Origin: Mycobacterium gastri
GTDB taxonomy: Bacteria; Actinomycetota; Actinomycetes; Mycobacteriales; Mycobacteriaceae
Length of the DNA: 64,000 nt
Assembly (NCBI RefSeq): GCF_002102175.1
Contig: NZ_LQOX01000143.1
Coordinates: forward strand, 20,961-84,960
Direction: 5' to 3'
The translations under genes and the position numbers were made by a program. Below are positions 52,348-60,988 of the stretch, in pieces; the stretch's first letter is position 1, and each line of letters opens with the position of its first letter. A model generated the notes under the pieces. That model was not told the origin of the DNA and did not search any database. It worked only from the letters and a program-made list of their open reading frames with translations.

Positions 52348-55266
52348 CTATGCGGGTGGGTGACCAGCACCAACCACCGGTTTGGGAGCCGGCACATCCG
52401 CAGGCTCACCCAACAGCAGGGAACGAACCAGCCGGCGCGGCCCGAACGGCCGAAGCATGTAGCTGGCCGGGCGCGTGCGCACCCGTTGCGGCCACCAGAA
52501 CCAGCGCCCGAGCAGCGCGGCGATCGACGGCGTCATCAGCGAGCGCACCACCAGGGTATCGAACAGCAGACCCAGACCGATGGTGCTGCCGGCCTGGCCG
52601 ATGGAGCGCAGGTCACTGGCGACCATGGACATCATGGTGAAGGCGAACACCAGACCGGCCGCGGTGACGACGCCACCCGTTTCGCCCATCGAGCGGATGA
52701 TGCCGGTCCGTAGCCCGGCGCCGAGTTCCTCCTGAAAACGTGAGACGAGCAGCAGGTTGTAGTCGGATCCGACGGCCAACAGAATGATCAGCCCGAACAC
52801 CGGCGCGATCCAGTTCAGCTCCAGGCCGAAGATGTGTTGCCAGACCAGCACGGACAGCCCGAAGGCGGCGCCCAGCGAGATCAGCACCGTGCCGACGATC
52901 ACCAGCGAGGCGACCAGGGCGCGGGTGATGATCACCATGACCACGAATATCAGTGTCAGAGCGGCGATTCCGACGATCATGAGGTCGTATTTAGAGCCGG
53001 TCTGGATATCGTTGTAGACCGCTGCCGTGCCGGTGAGATAGAACTTGGCGTTGGTCAGAGGTGTGCCCTTTACGGCTTCGTGCGCGGCGTTGAGTTCCGG
53101 TTTGACGGCCGCAATCCCTTTGGGAGTCGCCGGGTCCGCGTCATGGGTGATGATGAAGCGCGCGGCCTTACCGTCCGGCGACAGGAAGAGTTTCAGGCCG
53201 CGCTGAAAGTCGGGATTGTCGAACGCCTCCGGGGGTAGATAGAAGTAGTCGTCGGCCCTCGAGGAGTCGAAAGCCTGGCCCATCGCGCTGGCGGTGTCGG
53301 TCATCCGCGACATTTGCGTGACCAATCCGGAGAAGCTGCTGTGTAACGTCAGCAGGGTTCCCTGCATGGATTTCGCGACGGCGATGATCGGCGGGAACTC
53401 CGCGAGCAGTTGCGGTAGTAATGCGTCGACATTGTTCATTTCTTTGAGCAGTGTTTGCATGTTCTCGCTGAACTTGTCCACGCCGTCGATCGCCTCGAAT
53501 ACCGACTTCGCCGCCCAGCACACGGAAATGTTGAAACAGTGCTGCTCCCAATATAAATAGCCGCGCAGCGGCCGCGCGAAATCGTCGAAGTCCGCCAGGT
53601 GGTCCCTCATCTCGTCCAGCGTGGCCTTCATGTCGGTCATGTCACCGACCATGCGATGAGTCGTGCTGCTCAGCTGCCCCAGCAAGCCATACATGCGTTC
53701 CATCGAGCCGACCATGGCGCCGAGGTCGTCGCTCATCTCGAGCATGTCGGCCATCCGGTCCCTCATGAATCGCAGATTCTCTTGGATCGGAATGGCTTGC
53801 ATGCTGATCTGGAACGGGATCGAAGTGTGTTCGATGGGGCTTCCCAGCGGCCTGGTAATGCTTTGTATTCTCTCGATTCCCGGGGTACGGAAGATGTTCT
53901 TGGCGATCCGGTCCAGGATGATCATGTCGCTCGAATTGCGCATGTCGTGATCGGTCTCGACCATGAGAATGTCGGGATTCATTCTGGAGGGGCTGAAATG
54001 ACGCTCTGCCGCGGCGTATCCGATATTCGACGGCAAATGAGGAGGTATGTAGAAGCGATCGTTGTAGCTGATCTTCATGCCCGGCACCACGAGCATGCCC
54101 ACCAGCGCGATCAGCAGCGAGGCCACGAAGATCGGCCCGGGCCAGCGGACGGTAGCGGTGCCGATCCGGCGCCAGCCACGGACCTTGATCATCCGTTTGG
54201 GGTCGAGCAGACCGAACCGGCTGGCCACCGCGACGACCGCCGGCGCCACCGTCAGCGCACCCGCGATCACAATGAGCAATCCCAGCGCGGAAGGAATGCC
54301 CAGCGCCTTGAAATAGGCCAGCCGCGCAAAATGCAGGCAGAAGCTCGCCCCGGCAATCGTCAGCCCCGAGCCCAAGATGACGTGATAGGTGCCGCGGAAC
54401 ATCGTGTAATAGGCCGTTTCCCGATCTTCACCGGCTTGCCGTGCCTCCTGATAACGTCCGATGAGGAATATCGCGTAATCTGTTCCCGCCGCAATGGCCA
54501 GGGACGACAACATGGCGACGACGAACGTCGAAAAGCTCAACAGGTCGTTGTACCCGAGAATCGCGATGACTCCCCGGGCCGTCAGCATCTCGAGGAAGAC
54601 CATAAAGAGCACAAGCAACACGGTGCTGACGGAGCGGTAGACAATCGCGAGCATGATCATGATGACCACGCCCGTCACGCCCATCATTTTGAACATGCTT
54701 TTATCGGCGGCCTCGGTCATGTCCGTGGTGAGCGCTGCCGGACCGGTGACGTAGGCCTTGACTCCGGCGGGCGGTTTCGAATCGTCGACGATCTTGCGAA
54801 CGGCGTCGACGGACTCGTTGCCCAGGGTGCTGCCCTGGTCGCCGGCGGTATTGATCTGCGCATATGCGGCTTTGCCGTCAGTGCTCTGAGCACCGGCGGC
54901 GGTCACGGGGTCTCCCCACAAATCCTGGAGGTGCTGCACGTGTTTGCGGTCGGCCTGCAGCTTTTTCACCAGGCCGTCGTAATAGCGATGGGCTTCTTCG
55001 CCGAGTGGTTTATCGCTTTCCAGGACAAGCATCACGATGCTGTCGGAATCGAATTCCTGGAATTTCTTGCCCATGTGTTTGGCGGCGATCATCGCCGGCG
55101 CATCTTGCGGCGACATCGTCACCGCGTGTGATCTCGCGACGAATTCGATCCAGGGCACGAGAACGTTCACGGCGATCGTCAGCAGCAGCCAGGCGAGAAT
55201 GATCGGGATTGCGAATGTGCGGACGGCCCGCATGAATCTCGGGCGGGTGTCGTCGTGGGCGTTCAT
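52348..55266 (-). CDS. MmpL-family RND lipid/siderophore transporter
   Basis: This 972-residue RND transporter is of the MmpL4/5 type. Two blocks of six membrane helices each carry the conserved Asp-Tyr proton-relay pair (AAGTDYAIFLIGRY and AVGSDYNLLLVSRF). A large periplasmic loop with a long alpha-helical coiled-coil hairpin (about residues 480-690) separates them. These proteins export lipids or siderophores, or pump drugs such as azoles and bedaquiline. The ATG at 55266 overlaps the mmpS stop by four bases. It sits where M. tuberculosis has Rv2067c. The substrate is not predictable here. Confidence 0.92.
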   Translation of the reverse strand: MNAHDDTRPRFMRAVRTFAIPIILAWLLLTIAVNVLVPWIEFVARSHAVTMSPQDAPAMIAAKHMGKKFQEFDSDSIVMLVLESDKPLGEEAHRYYDGLVKKLQADRKHVQHLQDLWGDPVTAAGAQSTDGKAAYAQINTAGDQGSTLGNESVDAVRKIVDDSKPPAGVKAYVTGPAALTTDMTEAADKSMFKMMGVTGVVIMIMLAIVYRSVSTVLLVLFMVFLEMLTARGVIAILGYNDLLSFSTFVVAMLSSLAIAAGTDYAIFLIGRYQEARQAGEDRETAYYTMFRGTYHVILGSGLTIAGASFCLHFARLAYFKALGIPSALGLLIVIAGALTVAPAVVAVASRFGLLDPKRMIKVRGWRRIGTATVRWPGPIFVASLLIALVGMLVVPGMKISYNDRFYIPPHLPSNIGYAAAERHFSPSRMNPDILMVETDHDMRNSSDMIILDRIAKNIFRTPGIERIQSITRPLGSPIEHTSIPFQISMQAIPIQENLRFMRDRMADMLEMSDDLGAMVGSMERMYGLLGQLSSTTHRMVGDMTDMKATLDEMRDHLADFDDFARPLRGYLYWEQHCFNISVCWAAKSVFEAIDGVDKFSENMQTLLKEMNNVDALLPQLLAEFPPIIAVAKSMQGTLLTLHSSFSGLVTQMSRMTDTASAMGQAFDSSRADDYFYLPPEAFDNPDFQRGLKLFLSPDGKAARFIITHDADPATPKGIAAVKPELNAAHEAVKGTPLTNAKFYLTGTAAVYNDIQTGSKYDLMIVGIAALTLIFVVMVIITRALVASLVIVGTVLISLGAAFGLSVLVWQHIFGLELNWIAPVFGLIILLAVGSDYNLLLVSRFQEELGAGLRTGIIRSMGETGGVVTAAGLVFAFTMMSMVASDLRSIGQAGSTIGLGLLFDTLVVRSLMTPSIAALLGRWFWWPQRVRTRPASYMLRPFGPRRLVRSLLLGEPADVPAPKPVVGAGHPPA

Positions 55267-55694
55267 GCGGCCTTCACCAGACAGAAGGCCTGCGCGTGGT
55301 GCCCGCTGGAAGATTGTTCGTCTTTGACGGCACCGTTCACGGTGATGCGGCACCCGATACGGTCGCTGTCGCCTTGCGCCACCACGTTGGCGATAACGGC
55401 CGGTAGCGTCATCGTCATCGTGTACGTCCAGGGCAGGCTGGTGAAGTCCGCTTGCTCGGGCTGGGTCAGCTTGTTCAGGTAGCTCACACTTCCGGCGGTG
55501 CCGGCGGGCCCGAAAACCTCATAGGTCACGTGTTTGGTGTTAATCGACTCGATCACGCCAGAGTTGGCGCCCGTCCACGTAAAGATCGGGTCGGAGCCGA
55601 AGACGCCGCGGAGCCTGTCCACGGCTATGCCCCCGGCGGCCAGGGCGATAACGACAACGAGCGGTATCCACCCTCGCTTGAGAAAGCTGAGCAC
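55263..55694 (-). CDS. MmpS-family accessory membrane protein
   Basis: This 143-residue partner of MmpL has one N-terminal membrane helix (WIPLVVVIALAAGGIAV) and a periplasmic beta-sandwich domain. The family pattern is visible in KHVTYEVFGPAGTAGSVSYL, LPWTYTMTMTLPAVIANVVAQG and IGCRITVNGAVKDEQ. The start is a GTG at 55694. It precedes mmpL with a four-base overlap. The gene pair must be controlled from the 305-bp gap to blaC. Confidence 0.92.
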   Translation of the reverse strand: MLSFLKRGWIPLVVVIALAAGGIAVDRLRGVFGSDPIFTWTGANSGVIESINTKHVTYEVFGPAGTAGSVSYLNKLTQPEQADFTSLPWTYTMTMTLPAVIANVVAQGDSDRIGCRITVNGAVKDEQSSSGHHAQAFCLVKAA

Positions 55695-55834
55695 TGAAGT
55701 TCCCCTCCGCTCATCGCCTTGCCGGTTGGTCCGGTTCGCACGTAGTCCACGCTCCCGCCGCCGCGTCGACTAGGGCCGTTCGGCCCGGGGACGGTGGTCG
55801 TAGGACACACGAACTGCGGTTGCACGACCACTAT

Positions 55835-55855
55835 ATACCATACCCCCTATGGTAT
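55835..55855. promoter_or_regulatory. Palindrome ATACCATA-CCCCC-TATGGTAT, candidate metal-repressor operator
   Basis: Perfect 8-base arms flank five C. It lies 140 bp upstream of mmpS in the gap to blaC. The arrangement resembles the TACC/GGTA dyads with C/G centres bound by CsoR/RcnR-type copper or sulfur repressors; that likeness is from memory. No such repressor gene is next to it. The rest of the gap (55695-55999) shows no gene. Confidence 0.45.
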
Positions 55856-55999
55856 TTTCCCTGGCCGGTCGCAGCGCGCCGACCAGCACGCCGGTGCTGG
55901 TTACCTCGATCGCCGCCGGTTAAACCCAAATCCCCTCTCGTCGAGGCGATGACGCGATCCGGGCAGGCGACGCCGACGGTCGATATTCGGACTACCTGG

Positions 56000-56926
56000 C
56001 TACCCGAGCAGCTGGGCGACGCACCTGGCCGCATCCGCGACCAGCGCCTCGCTCGGTTCGGCGTCATACCCGCCGCCGGCACGATCGGACAAGATCGCCA
56101 CCACGTGCGGTATGCCGCTGGGCGACCACACCACTGCCACATCGTTGGCCCGGCCGTAGTCACCCGAACCGGTCTTGTCGATCACTTTCCAGTCCGCGGG
56201 AAACCCGGCCCTGATCCGTTTGGCGCCCGTGGTGTTTCGCGCCATCCAGTCGGTGAGCATCGCCCGCTTGTCGGCAGGTAACGCATCGCCGAGAACGAGC
56301 TGCTGATAGTCGAGCGCGATCGCGTGGGCAGTGGTGGTATCTCGCTCGTCGCCGGGAGGGTCGCGGTTCAGCTCCGGTTCCTCTTGGTCCAATCGGCTCA
56401 CCGAGTCGCCCAGGCTGCGCAGATATCCGGTGAACGCCGTGGTTCCGCCGATGTCGGCCAGCAACAGGTTGGCGGCGGTGCCGTCGCTGTAGCGGATCGC
56501 CGCGTCGCAGAGCTCGCCGACACTCATCCCGGTCGCGACATGCAGCTGGGTGATCGGCGAGGTCGAGCGGATGTCAGCGCTGGTGTAAGTGACCACCTTG
56601 TCCAAGTGGCTGAGCGGGTATTGATGCAGCACCGCGGCAACGAGCAGGCCCTTGAATGTGGAGCAGAAGGCGAACCGCTCGTCGGCGCGGTAGGCGATCG
56701 CCGCCGTCGGGCCGGATGCCGGCACGTATACGCCCAGCCGCGCCGCATACCGGTGTTCGAGTTCGGCAAAGCGGCCCTGGACATTTGGTGTCGGTGCTGC
56801 CGTGGTCGAGGCGGGGTGATCACCGCTGCCGAGGCGGGCGCAACCGGCGAGGGGAACGCACATGGCTAGTGCCAGCAGTAATTCACGACGGGATATCGCC
56901 GCCAAGCGTGGATGTGATGGGTTCAT
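56000..56926 (-). CDS. blaC: Class A beta-lactamase BlaC
   Basis: This 308-residue serine beta-lactamase has all class A motifs: STFK (Ser89 to Lys92), SDG (147-149, the mycobacterial variant of SDN that widens the spectrum), EPELN with the general base Glu, and KTGSGDYG. The N-terminus has a twin-arginine signal (ISRRELLLALAM) ending in the lipobox LAGC, so the enzyme is Tat-exported and lipid-anchored. The ATG at 56926 starts the signal peptide. It matches Rv2068c and explains intrinsic penicillin resistance. It is divergent from the anti-sigma-like gene across only 69 bp. Confidence 0.96.
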   Translation of the reverse strand: MNPSHPRLAAISRRELLLALAMCVPLAGCARLGSGDHPASTTAAPTPNVQGRFAELEHRYAARLGVYVPASGPTAAIAYRADERFAFCSTFKGLLVAAVLHQYPLSHLDKVVTYTSADIRSTSPITQLHVATGMSVGELCDAAIRYSDGTAANLLLADIGGTTAFTGYLRSLGDSVSRLDQEEPELNRDPPGDERDTTTAHAIALDYQQLVLGDALPADKRAMLTDWMARNTTGAKRIRAGFPADWKVIDKTGSGDYGRANDVAVVWSPSGIPHVVAILSDRAGGGYDAEPSEALVADAARCVAQLLG

Positions 56927-56995
56927 GTCGCGAAAGAGTCTGTCACGGTCCCCGTCTCTTTGCGCCAAAGACAGCCATGCGCAACGATGCGAGGC

Positions 56996-58330
56996 ATGCG
57001 CTGTGACGTTGCGCGTGAGGAGCTATCGGCGCGGCTGGACGGTGAGCGTCCGCGGGTGCTGGCCCAGCAGGTCGATGCCCATCTGGAATCGTGCCGTCGT
57101 TGCCGCGCCTGGCTCATCGACGCGGCCGCACAGACTCGCCGGTTCGCTGCCGTCGGCACCTCCCCCGGTCCGGACCTGGCCGGTCAGATCATGGCCCGCG
57201 CCGGCGTCGCGCCCACCCCGCGCTATCGCCGGTGGCTGGGCGCGGTGGGGCCGGGCCACTGGCGGTGGTGTCTGATCGCGGTCGGCGTGTTCCAGATAGC
57301 GATCGCGGCTGCACAGATCGGCGGCATCGATTTCGGGATCATGTCGCACCACGGCCACGACGCGATGCACGGCGAGCACTTGCTGCACGAGTCCACCGCG
57401 TGGCTGCTGGCTCTGGGACTGGCCATGATCGTTGCCGCCGTGTGGAGCAGCGCCGCACTGGGCGTGGCCGCCATTGCGGGCGCGTACTCCTTGGCGCTGG
57501 TGGGTTACGTGGCCGTGGACGCCTGGCATGGTGAGGTGACGGCGGCCCGCATCGCCAGCCACGTACCGGTGCTTGTGGGCACGGTGTTCGCGTTGCTGGT
57601 AGCGCGAGACCGTACCGGGGCACCGACGTCACAGCCATCCGAGGCCGAACCTGCCGCACCTGTCCGGTCGGCGGCCCTGACGCACCGTCGGCGCCACCGG
57701 AATCTGCGGCCGGTCAACCGTTCTACGACAGCCGGTCGTATGCCCGGGGAGCCTTGCCGTTTAAGGTGGATGCCCATGACCGCGGCAACCGACGACGAGG
57801 CCGTCACCGAACTGGCCTTGGCGGCTGCAACCGGCAATGTGCGAGCCCTCGAGGCGTTCATCAAGGCCACGCAGCAAGACGTGTGGCGGTTCGTGACCTT
57901 CCTGTCGGATGCGGGCAGTGCCGATGATCTGACCCAGGAGACCTTCCTGCGCGCTATCGGCGCCATCCAGCGGTTCTCTGGGCGCTCCAGCGCCCGTACC
58001 TGGTTGCTGGCGATCGCGCGCCGCGTGGTCGCCGATCACATCCGCTATCTCCGGTCCCGGCCCCGGACCGCCCCCGGCGCCGATCCTGAGAGTGTGCTCG
58101 ACCGCCACGGTCACGCTCGCGGTTTCGAGGAGCTCGTCGAAGTGACCACGATGATCGCCCAGCTGACCGCCGACCAGCGCGAAGCGCTGTTGCTCACCCA
58201 GCTTCTCGGGTTGTCCTATGCCGATGCCGCGGCCGTGTGCGGCTGCCCGGTCGGCACCATCAGGTCCCGCGTCGCTCGGGCGCGCGATGCGTTGCTCGCC
58301 GATACCGAACGCGACGAACAGACCGGTTAA
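56996..58330 (+). CDS. Anti-sigma-like zinc-finger membrane protein in one frame with SigC
   Basis: From the ATG at 56996 (or 56987) one frame runs 444 codons without a stop into sigC. Residues 1-45 are a zf-HC2 anti-sigma motif: Cys3, then His29-x3-Cys33-x2-Cys36 in VDAHLESCRRC. About four membrane helices follow (residues 91-210). The first outer loop holds six His and two Met at 117-131 (SHHGHDAMHGEHLLHES), a likely copper or zinc site. A basic linker (residues 210-260) of poor codon bias joins to SigC at residue 261. Either a fusion protein is made, or the true stop was lost; a stop in another frame lies at 57678-57680. Not next to sigC in M. tuberculosis, as I recall. Confidence 0.7.
   Translation: MRCDVAREELSARLDGERPRVLAQQVDAHLESCRRCRAWLIDAAAQTRRFAAVGTSPGPDLAGQIMARAGVAPTPRYRRWLGAVGPGHWRWCLIAVGVFQIAIAAAQIGGIDFGIMSHHGHDAMHGEHLLHESTAWLLALGLAMIVAAVWSSAALGVAAIAGAYSLALVGYVAVDAWHGEVTAARIASHVPVLVGTVFALLVARDRTGAPTSQPSEAEPAAPVRSAALTHRRRHRNLRPVNRSTTAGRMPGEPCRLRWMPMTAATDDEAVTELALAAATGNVRALEAFIKATQQDVWRFVTFLSDAGSADDLTQETFLRAIGAIQRFSGRSSARTWLLAIARRVVADHIRYLRSRPRTAPGADPESVLDRHGHARGFEELVEVTTMIAQLTADQREALLLTQLLGLSYADAAAVCGCPVGTIRSRVARARDALLADTERDEQTG
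57776..58330 (+). CDS. sigC: ECF sigma factor SigC
   Basis: SigC directs RNA polymerase to its own promoter set; in M. tuberculosis it has been linked to virulence and copper acquisition. The 184-residue protein shows region 2 (DVWRFVTFLSDAGSADDLTQETFLRAI, then RTWLLAIARRVVADHIR) and region 4 (LTADQREALLLTQLLGLSYADAAAVCGCPVGTIRSRVARARDALL). The internal ATG at 57776 has its own ribosome site AAGGTGG 6 bases ahead and gives the length of Rv2069, so free SigC is very likely made. The same frame is open upstream into the anti-sigma-like protein. It overlaps the cobK end by four bases. Confidence 0.92.
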   Translation: MTAATDDEAVTELALAAATGNVRALEAFIKATQQDVWRFVTFLSDAGSADDLTQETFLRAIGAIQRFSGRSSARTWLLAIARRVVADHIRYLRSRPRTAPGADPESVLDRHGHARGFEELVEVTTMIAQLTADQREALLLTQLLGLSYADAAAVCGCPVGTIRSRVARARDALLADTERDEQTG

Positions 58331-59055
58331 CTCAGTCCGTCGACCCAAGCGGCGGCTTCCGCCACGGTGCTCACAGTCGTGACGCCGGCGGGCAGCGGCG
58401 GACGTTCCACCATCAGCACCGGAATATCCAGTGCCGCAGCGGCATCCAGTTTGGCCCTGGTCATGTTGCCGCCGCTGTTCTTGGTGACCAGCGCGTCGAT
58501 GTGGTGTTGGCTAAGGAGCCGGACTTCGTCGTCGTAGTGATATGGGCCGCGGGACAGCACCAGCTGGTGGCGACGCGGCAACACGGTGTCGTCAGGCGCG
58601 GTGACCGCGCGGATCAGAAACCACGCGGGACTGTCGGCGAAGGCCGCGACGCCCGAGCGGCCGGTGGTCAGAAAGATGCGTTGAAACTGTTGCCGGGCAA
58701 CGGCTTCGGCGGCCTGCGTATCGGATGTAACGACAATCGCGTCGCCGGGGTCCCACGGCTTGCGGGCCAGCACCAGATAGGGCATTTTCAGTTCACGGCA
58801 GACCTGCGCGGCGTGCGCGGTCATGGTGGCCGCGAACGGATGGGTGGCGTCGACGACGGCGTCGATGCGCTCGTCTGCGAGCCAGCGCCGCAGGCCGTCG
58901 ACGCCGCCGAACCCGCCGATGCGCACCGGGCCGACCGGCAGTGCGGGGTCGGGCACCCGGCCGGCCAGTGAGCTGACGATGTCGACGTGCGGGTACAGCC
59001 TTGCGGCCAGAGCCCGTCCCTCGGCGGTGCCGCCGAGCAGCAGCAGTCGTGTCAA
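58327..59055 (-). CDS. cobK: Precorrin-6A reductase CobK
   Basis: CobK uses NADPH to reduce precorrin-6A. The 242-residue protein begins with the nucleotide motif LLLLGGTAEGRALA and has VDATHPFAATMTAHA and VTKNSGGNMTRAKL, both typical. The start is a TTG at 59055 that overlaps the cobM stop (TTGA). It is the last gene of the cobL-cobM-cobK unit. Confidence 0.93.
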   Translation of the reverse strand: MTRLLLLGGTAEGRALAARLYPHVDIVSSLAGRVPDPALPVGPVRIGGFGGVDGLRRWLADERIDAVVDATHPFAATMTAHAAQVCRELKMPYLVLARKPWDPGDAIVVTSDTQAAEAVARQQFQRIFLTTGRSGVAAFADSPAWFLIRAVTAPDDTVLPRRHQLVLSRGPYHYDDEVRLLSQHHIDALVTKNSGGNMTRAKLDAAAALDIPVLMVERPPLPAGVTTVSTVAEAAAWVDGLS

Positions 59056-59801
59056 TGCGCCTCCCGACGTGCGGCCGAATACAGGTAGCTGTCGGTGAAG
59101 CCGTCGGCCCCCAGCACGTCGCCGACGATGATGACGGCGGTCTTGGTGATGCGGGCGTCGTGCAGTTGCGCGGCGATACCGGCCAGCGTGCCGCGCAGCA
59201 CCGCCTGCTGTGGCCAGCTCGCGAAAGCGACGACGGCGGTCGGCGTTTCGGCACGGTAGCCGCCGGATAGCAGCTCCGGGACGATGGCGTCGATCTGGGC
59301 GGCGGCCAGATGTAGGACGAGGGTGGCGCCTGATTGCGCTAGCGTGCTGAGACTTTCACCGGGCGGCATGGGTGTCGACAGGGTGGCTATCCGGGTCAGC
59401 GTTACCGTCTGCGCTACCCCGGGGACGGTGAGCTCGCGTTTCAGAACGGCGGCCGCGGCCGCGAAAGCCGGTACTCCCGGGACGATTTCGTAGTCGATAC
59501 CCAGCGCGTCGAGCCGGCGGCATTGCTCGGCGAGCGCGCTGTACAGCGACGGGTCGCCCGAGTGCAGCCGGGCCACGTCATGGCCGGCGGCGTCGGCGTC
59601 AGCGAGTTCGGCGACGATCTGTTGCAGCGTCAGCGGTCCGGTGTCGACGATCTTCGCGTCCGGCGGACAGTGCGCGAGTAAGTCTTTCGGCATGATGGAG
59701 CCCGCGTACAGGCATACCGGGCATCGTTGGAGGAGGCGCTGACCCCGGACGGTGATCAGGTCCGCGGCGCCCGGTCCGGCGCCGATGAAATAGACGGTCA
59801 T
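59052..59801 (-). CDS. cobM: Precorrin-4 C11-methyltransferase CobM
   Basis: This 249-residue SAM-dependent tetrapyrrole methylase methylates precorrin-4 at C11. It shows the start YFIGAGPGAADLITVRG, then LHSGDPSLYSALAEQ and the family PGVPAFAAAAA. The ATG overlaps the cobL stop by four bases. The frame is open much further upstream, but only antisense-like within cobL. Confidence 0.94.
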   Translation of the reverse strand: MTVYFIGAGPGAADLITVRGQRLLQRCPVCLYAGSIMPKDLLAHCPPDAKIVDTGPLTLQQIVAELADADAAGHDVARLHSGDPSLYSALAEQCRRLDALGIDYEIVPGVPAFAAAAAVLKRELTVPGVAQTVTLTRIATLSTPMPPGESLSTLAQSGATLVLHLAAAQIDAIVPELLSGGYRAETPTAVVAFASWPQQAVLRGTLAGIAAQLHDARITKTAVIIVGDVLGADGFTDSYLYSAARREAH

Positions 59802-60988
59802 CGCTTGGTCACCTTGGTCACCTTGGTCAACGTCCATTGCGTCACCGGGCGCTGCGGGCTCCAGCCGGTGAAGCCGCCCAGCGGCTCGCCGTGGTAGTGC
59901 TGGAAGCGTCGCAGTTCGCCGCCGTGTTGTGAATATGCTTGTGCCAGTGCGGCTTCTGACTCTACTGTGACCGCGTTGGCGACCAGGTGGCCGGTTGTCG
60001 GCAGGCTGGCCAGGCAGGCGTCGAGAAGGCCGGGCTGGGTTAGGCCGCCGCCGATGAAGATCGTCGCCGGAGTTGCGGCGTGGTCGAACTGGTCGGGCGC
60101 CTGGGCGCGCACCTCGACGTCGACGCCGAAGGCCGTGGCGTTGCGCTCGATGTTGCGGCGGCGCCGTTCGTCGCGCTCGAACGCCACTGCGGTGCAGCCC
60201 GGCGCGCTGCGGCACCACTCGACCGCGATGCTGCCCGAGCCGGCGCCGACGTCCCACAACCGCTGTCCCGGCCGGGGCGCCAGTGCGGCCAAGGTAACGG
60301 CCCGGATGCCGTGTTTGGTGATCTGGCCGTCGTGGATGAACGCGTCATCGGACAGCGACGAGATGCGCTCGTCGGGCAGGTAGCGGATGGCGATGACGTT
60401 GAGATCGTCTATGTCGCTTGGGGTTTCAGTGGCCCATTGGTTGGCGGTGCCGTGGCGGCTGCGTTCATTGCGCCCGCCGAGTTGTTCGAGGACGCTGAAT
60501 TCTGAGTCCCCGCGGCCGTTTTCGTTGAGCAACCCGGCCAGCTCCTTGGGGGTGGTCTGGTCCTTCGAGAGGACGATCGCCTGGCCGCCGCGGCGTATCG
60601 CGGTGTGCAGTGCCGAGGTGACCAGGCTGATCACCTCGGTGTCATGGACGTTCCAGCCCATTCGGGCACATGCCAACGTCACTGCCGACACCTGCGGCAA
60701 CACGGTGACTTTTTCGGTGCCGAACAGCCGGATGAGCGTGCCGCCGATACCGTGCATCAGCGGGTCGCCGCTGGCGACGACGTGGATGTCGGGCCCATCG
60801 GCCGGTAATTGTTGGAGTGCGGGCAGCATGGGCGACGGCCACTCATGTCTGGCGGTGGTTATCGTGTCGTCGAGCAGGTCGAGTTGCCGTTTGGAGCCGT
60901 AAATGACGGTAGCCCTTTGCAATTCGCGCTTTGCCGCGTGCGAGAGGCCTGGCATGCCGTCGGCGCCGATACCGACCACGATGATCAT
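59798..60988 (-). CDS. cobL: Precorrin-6B C5,15-methyltransferase (decarboxylating) CobL
   Basis: This 396-residue bifunctional enzyme has two halves. The N-terminal half is a tetrapyrrole methylase (VVGIGADGMPGLS, VASGDPLMHGIG). The C-terminal half is a Rossmann methyltransferase that also decarboxylates (WDVGAGSGSIAVEW). It methylates C5 and C15 and removes the C12 acetate carboxyl. The start ATG at 60988 overlaps the SDR stop (ATGA). The C-terminus ends LTKVTKVTKR, encoded by a 9-base tandem repeat. Confidence 0.94.
   Translation of the reverse strand: MIIVVGIGADGMPGLSHAAKRELQRATVIYGSKRQLDLLDDTITTARHEWPSPMLPALQQLPADGPDIHVVASGDPLMHGIGGTLIRLFGTEKVTVLPQVSAVTLACARMGWNVHDTEVISLVTSALHTAIRRGGQAIVLSKDQTTPKELAGLLNENGRGDSEFSVLEQLGGRNERSRHGTANQWATETPSDIDDLNVIAIRYLPDERISSLSDDAFIHDGQITKHGIRAVTLAALAPRPGQRLWDVGAGSGSIAVEWCRSAPGCTAVAFERDERRRRNIERNATAFGVDVEVRAQAPDQFDHAATPATIFIGGGLTQPGLLDACLASLPTTGHLVANAVTVESEAALAQAYSQHGGELRRFQHYHGEPLGGFTGWSPQRPVTQWTLTKVTKVTKR

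Noticed and set aside
55820..56281. 153-codon plus-strand frame beginning in the blaC-mmpS gap
   Set aside because: Most of it is antisense to blaC and it has no recognisable motif. The interesting part of the gap is the palindrome, not this frame.
59805..59830. 9-base tandem repeat (GGTCACCTT type) at the end of cobL
   Set aside because: Only about three units. It adds a TKVTKVTK tail and can be explained by replication slippage; not a separate element.
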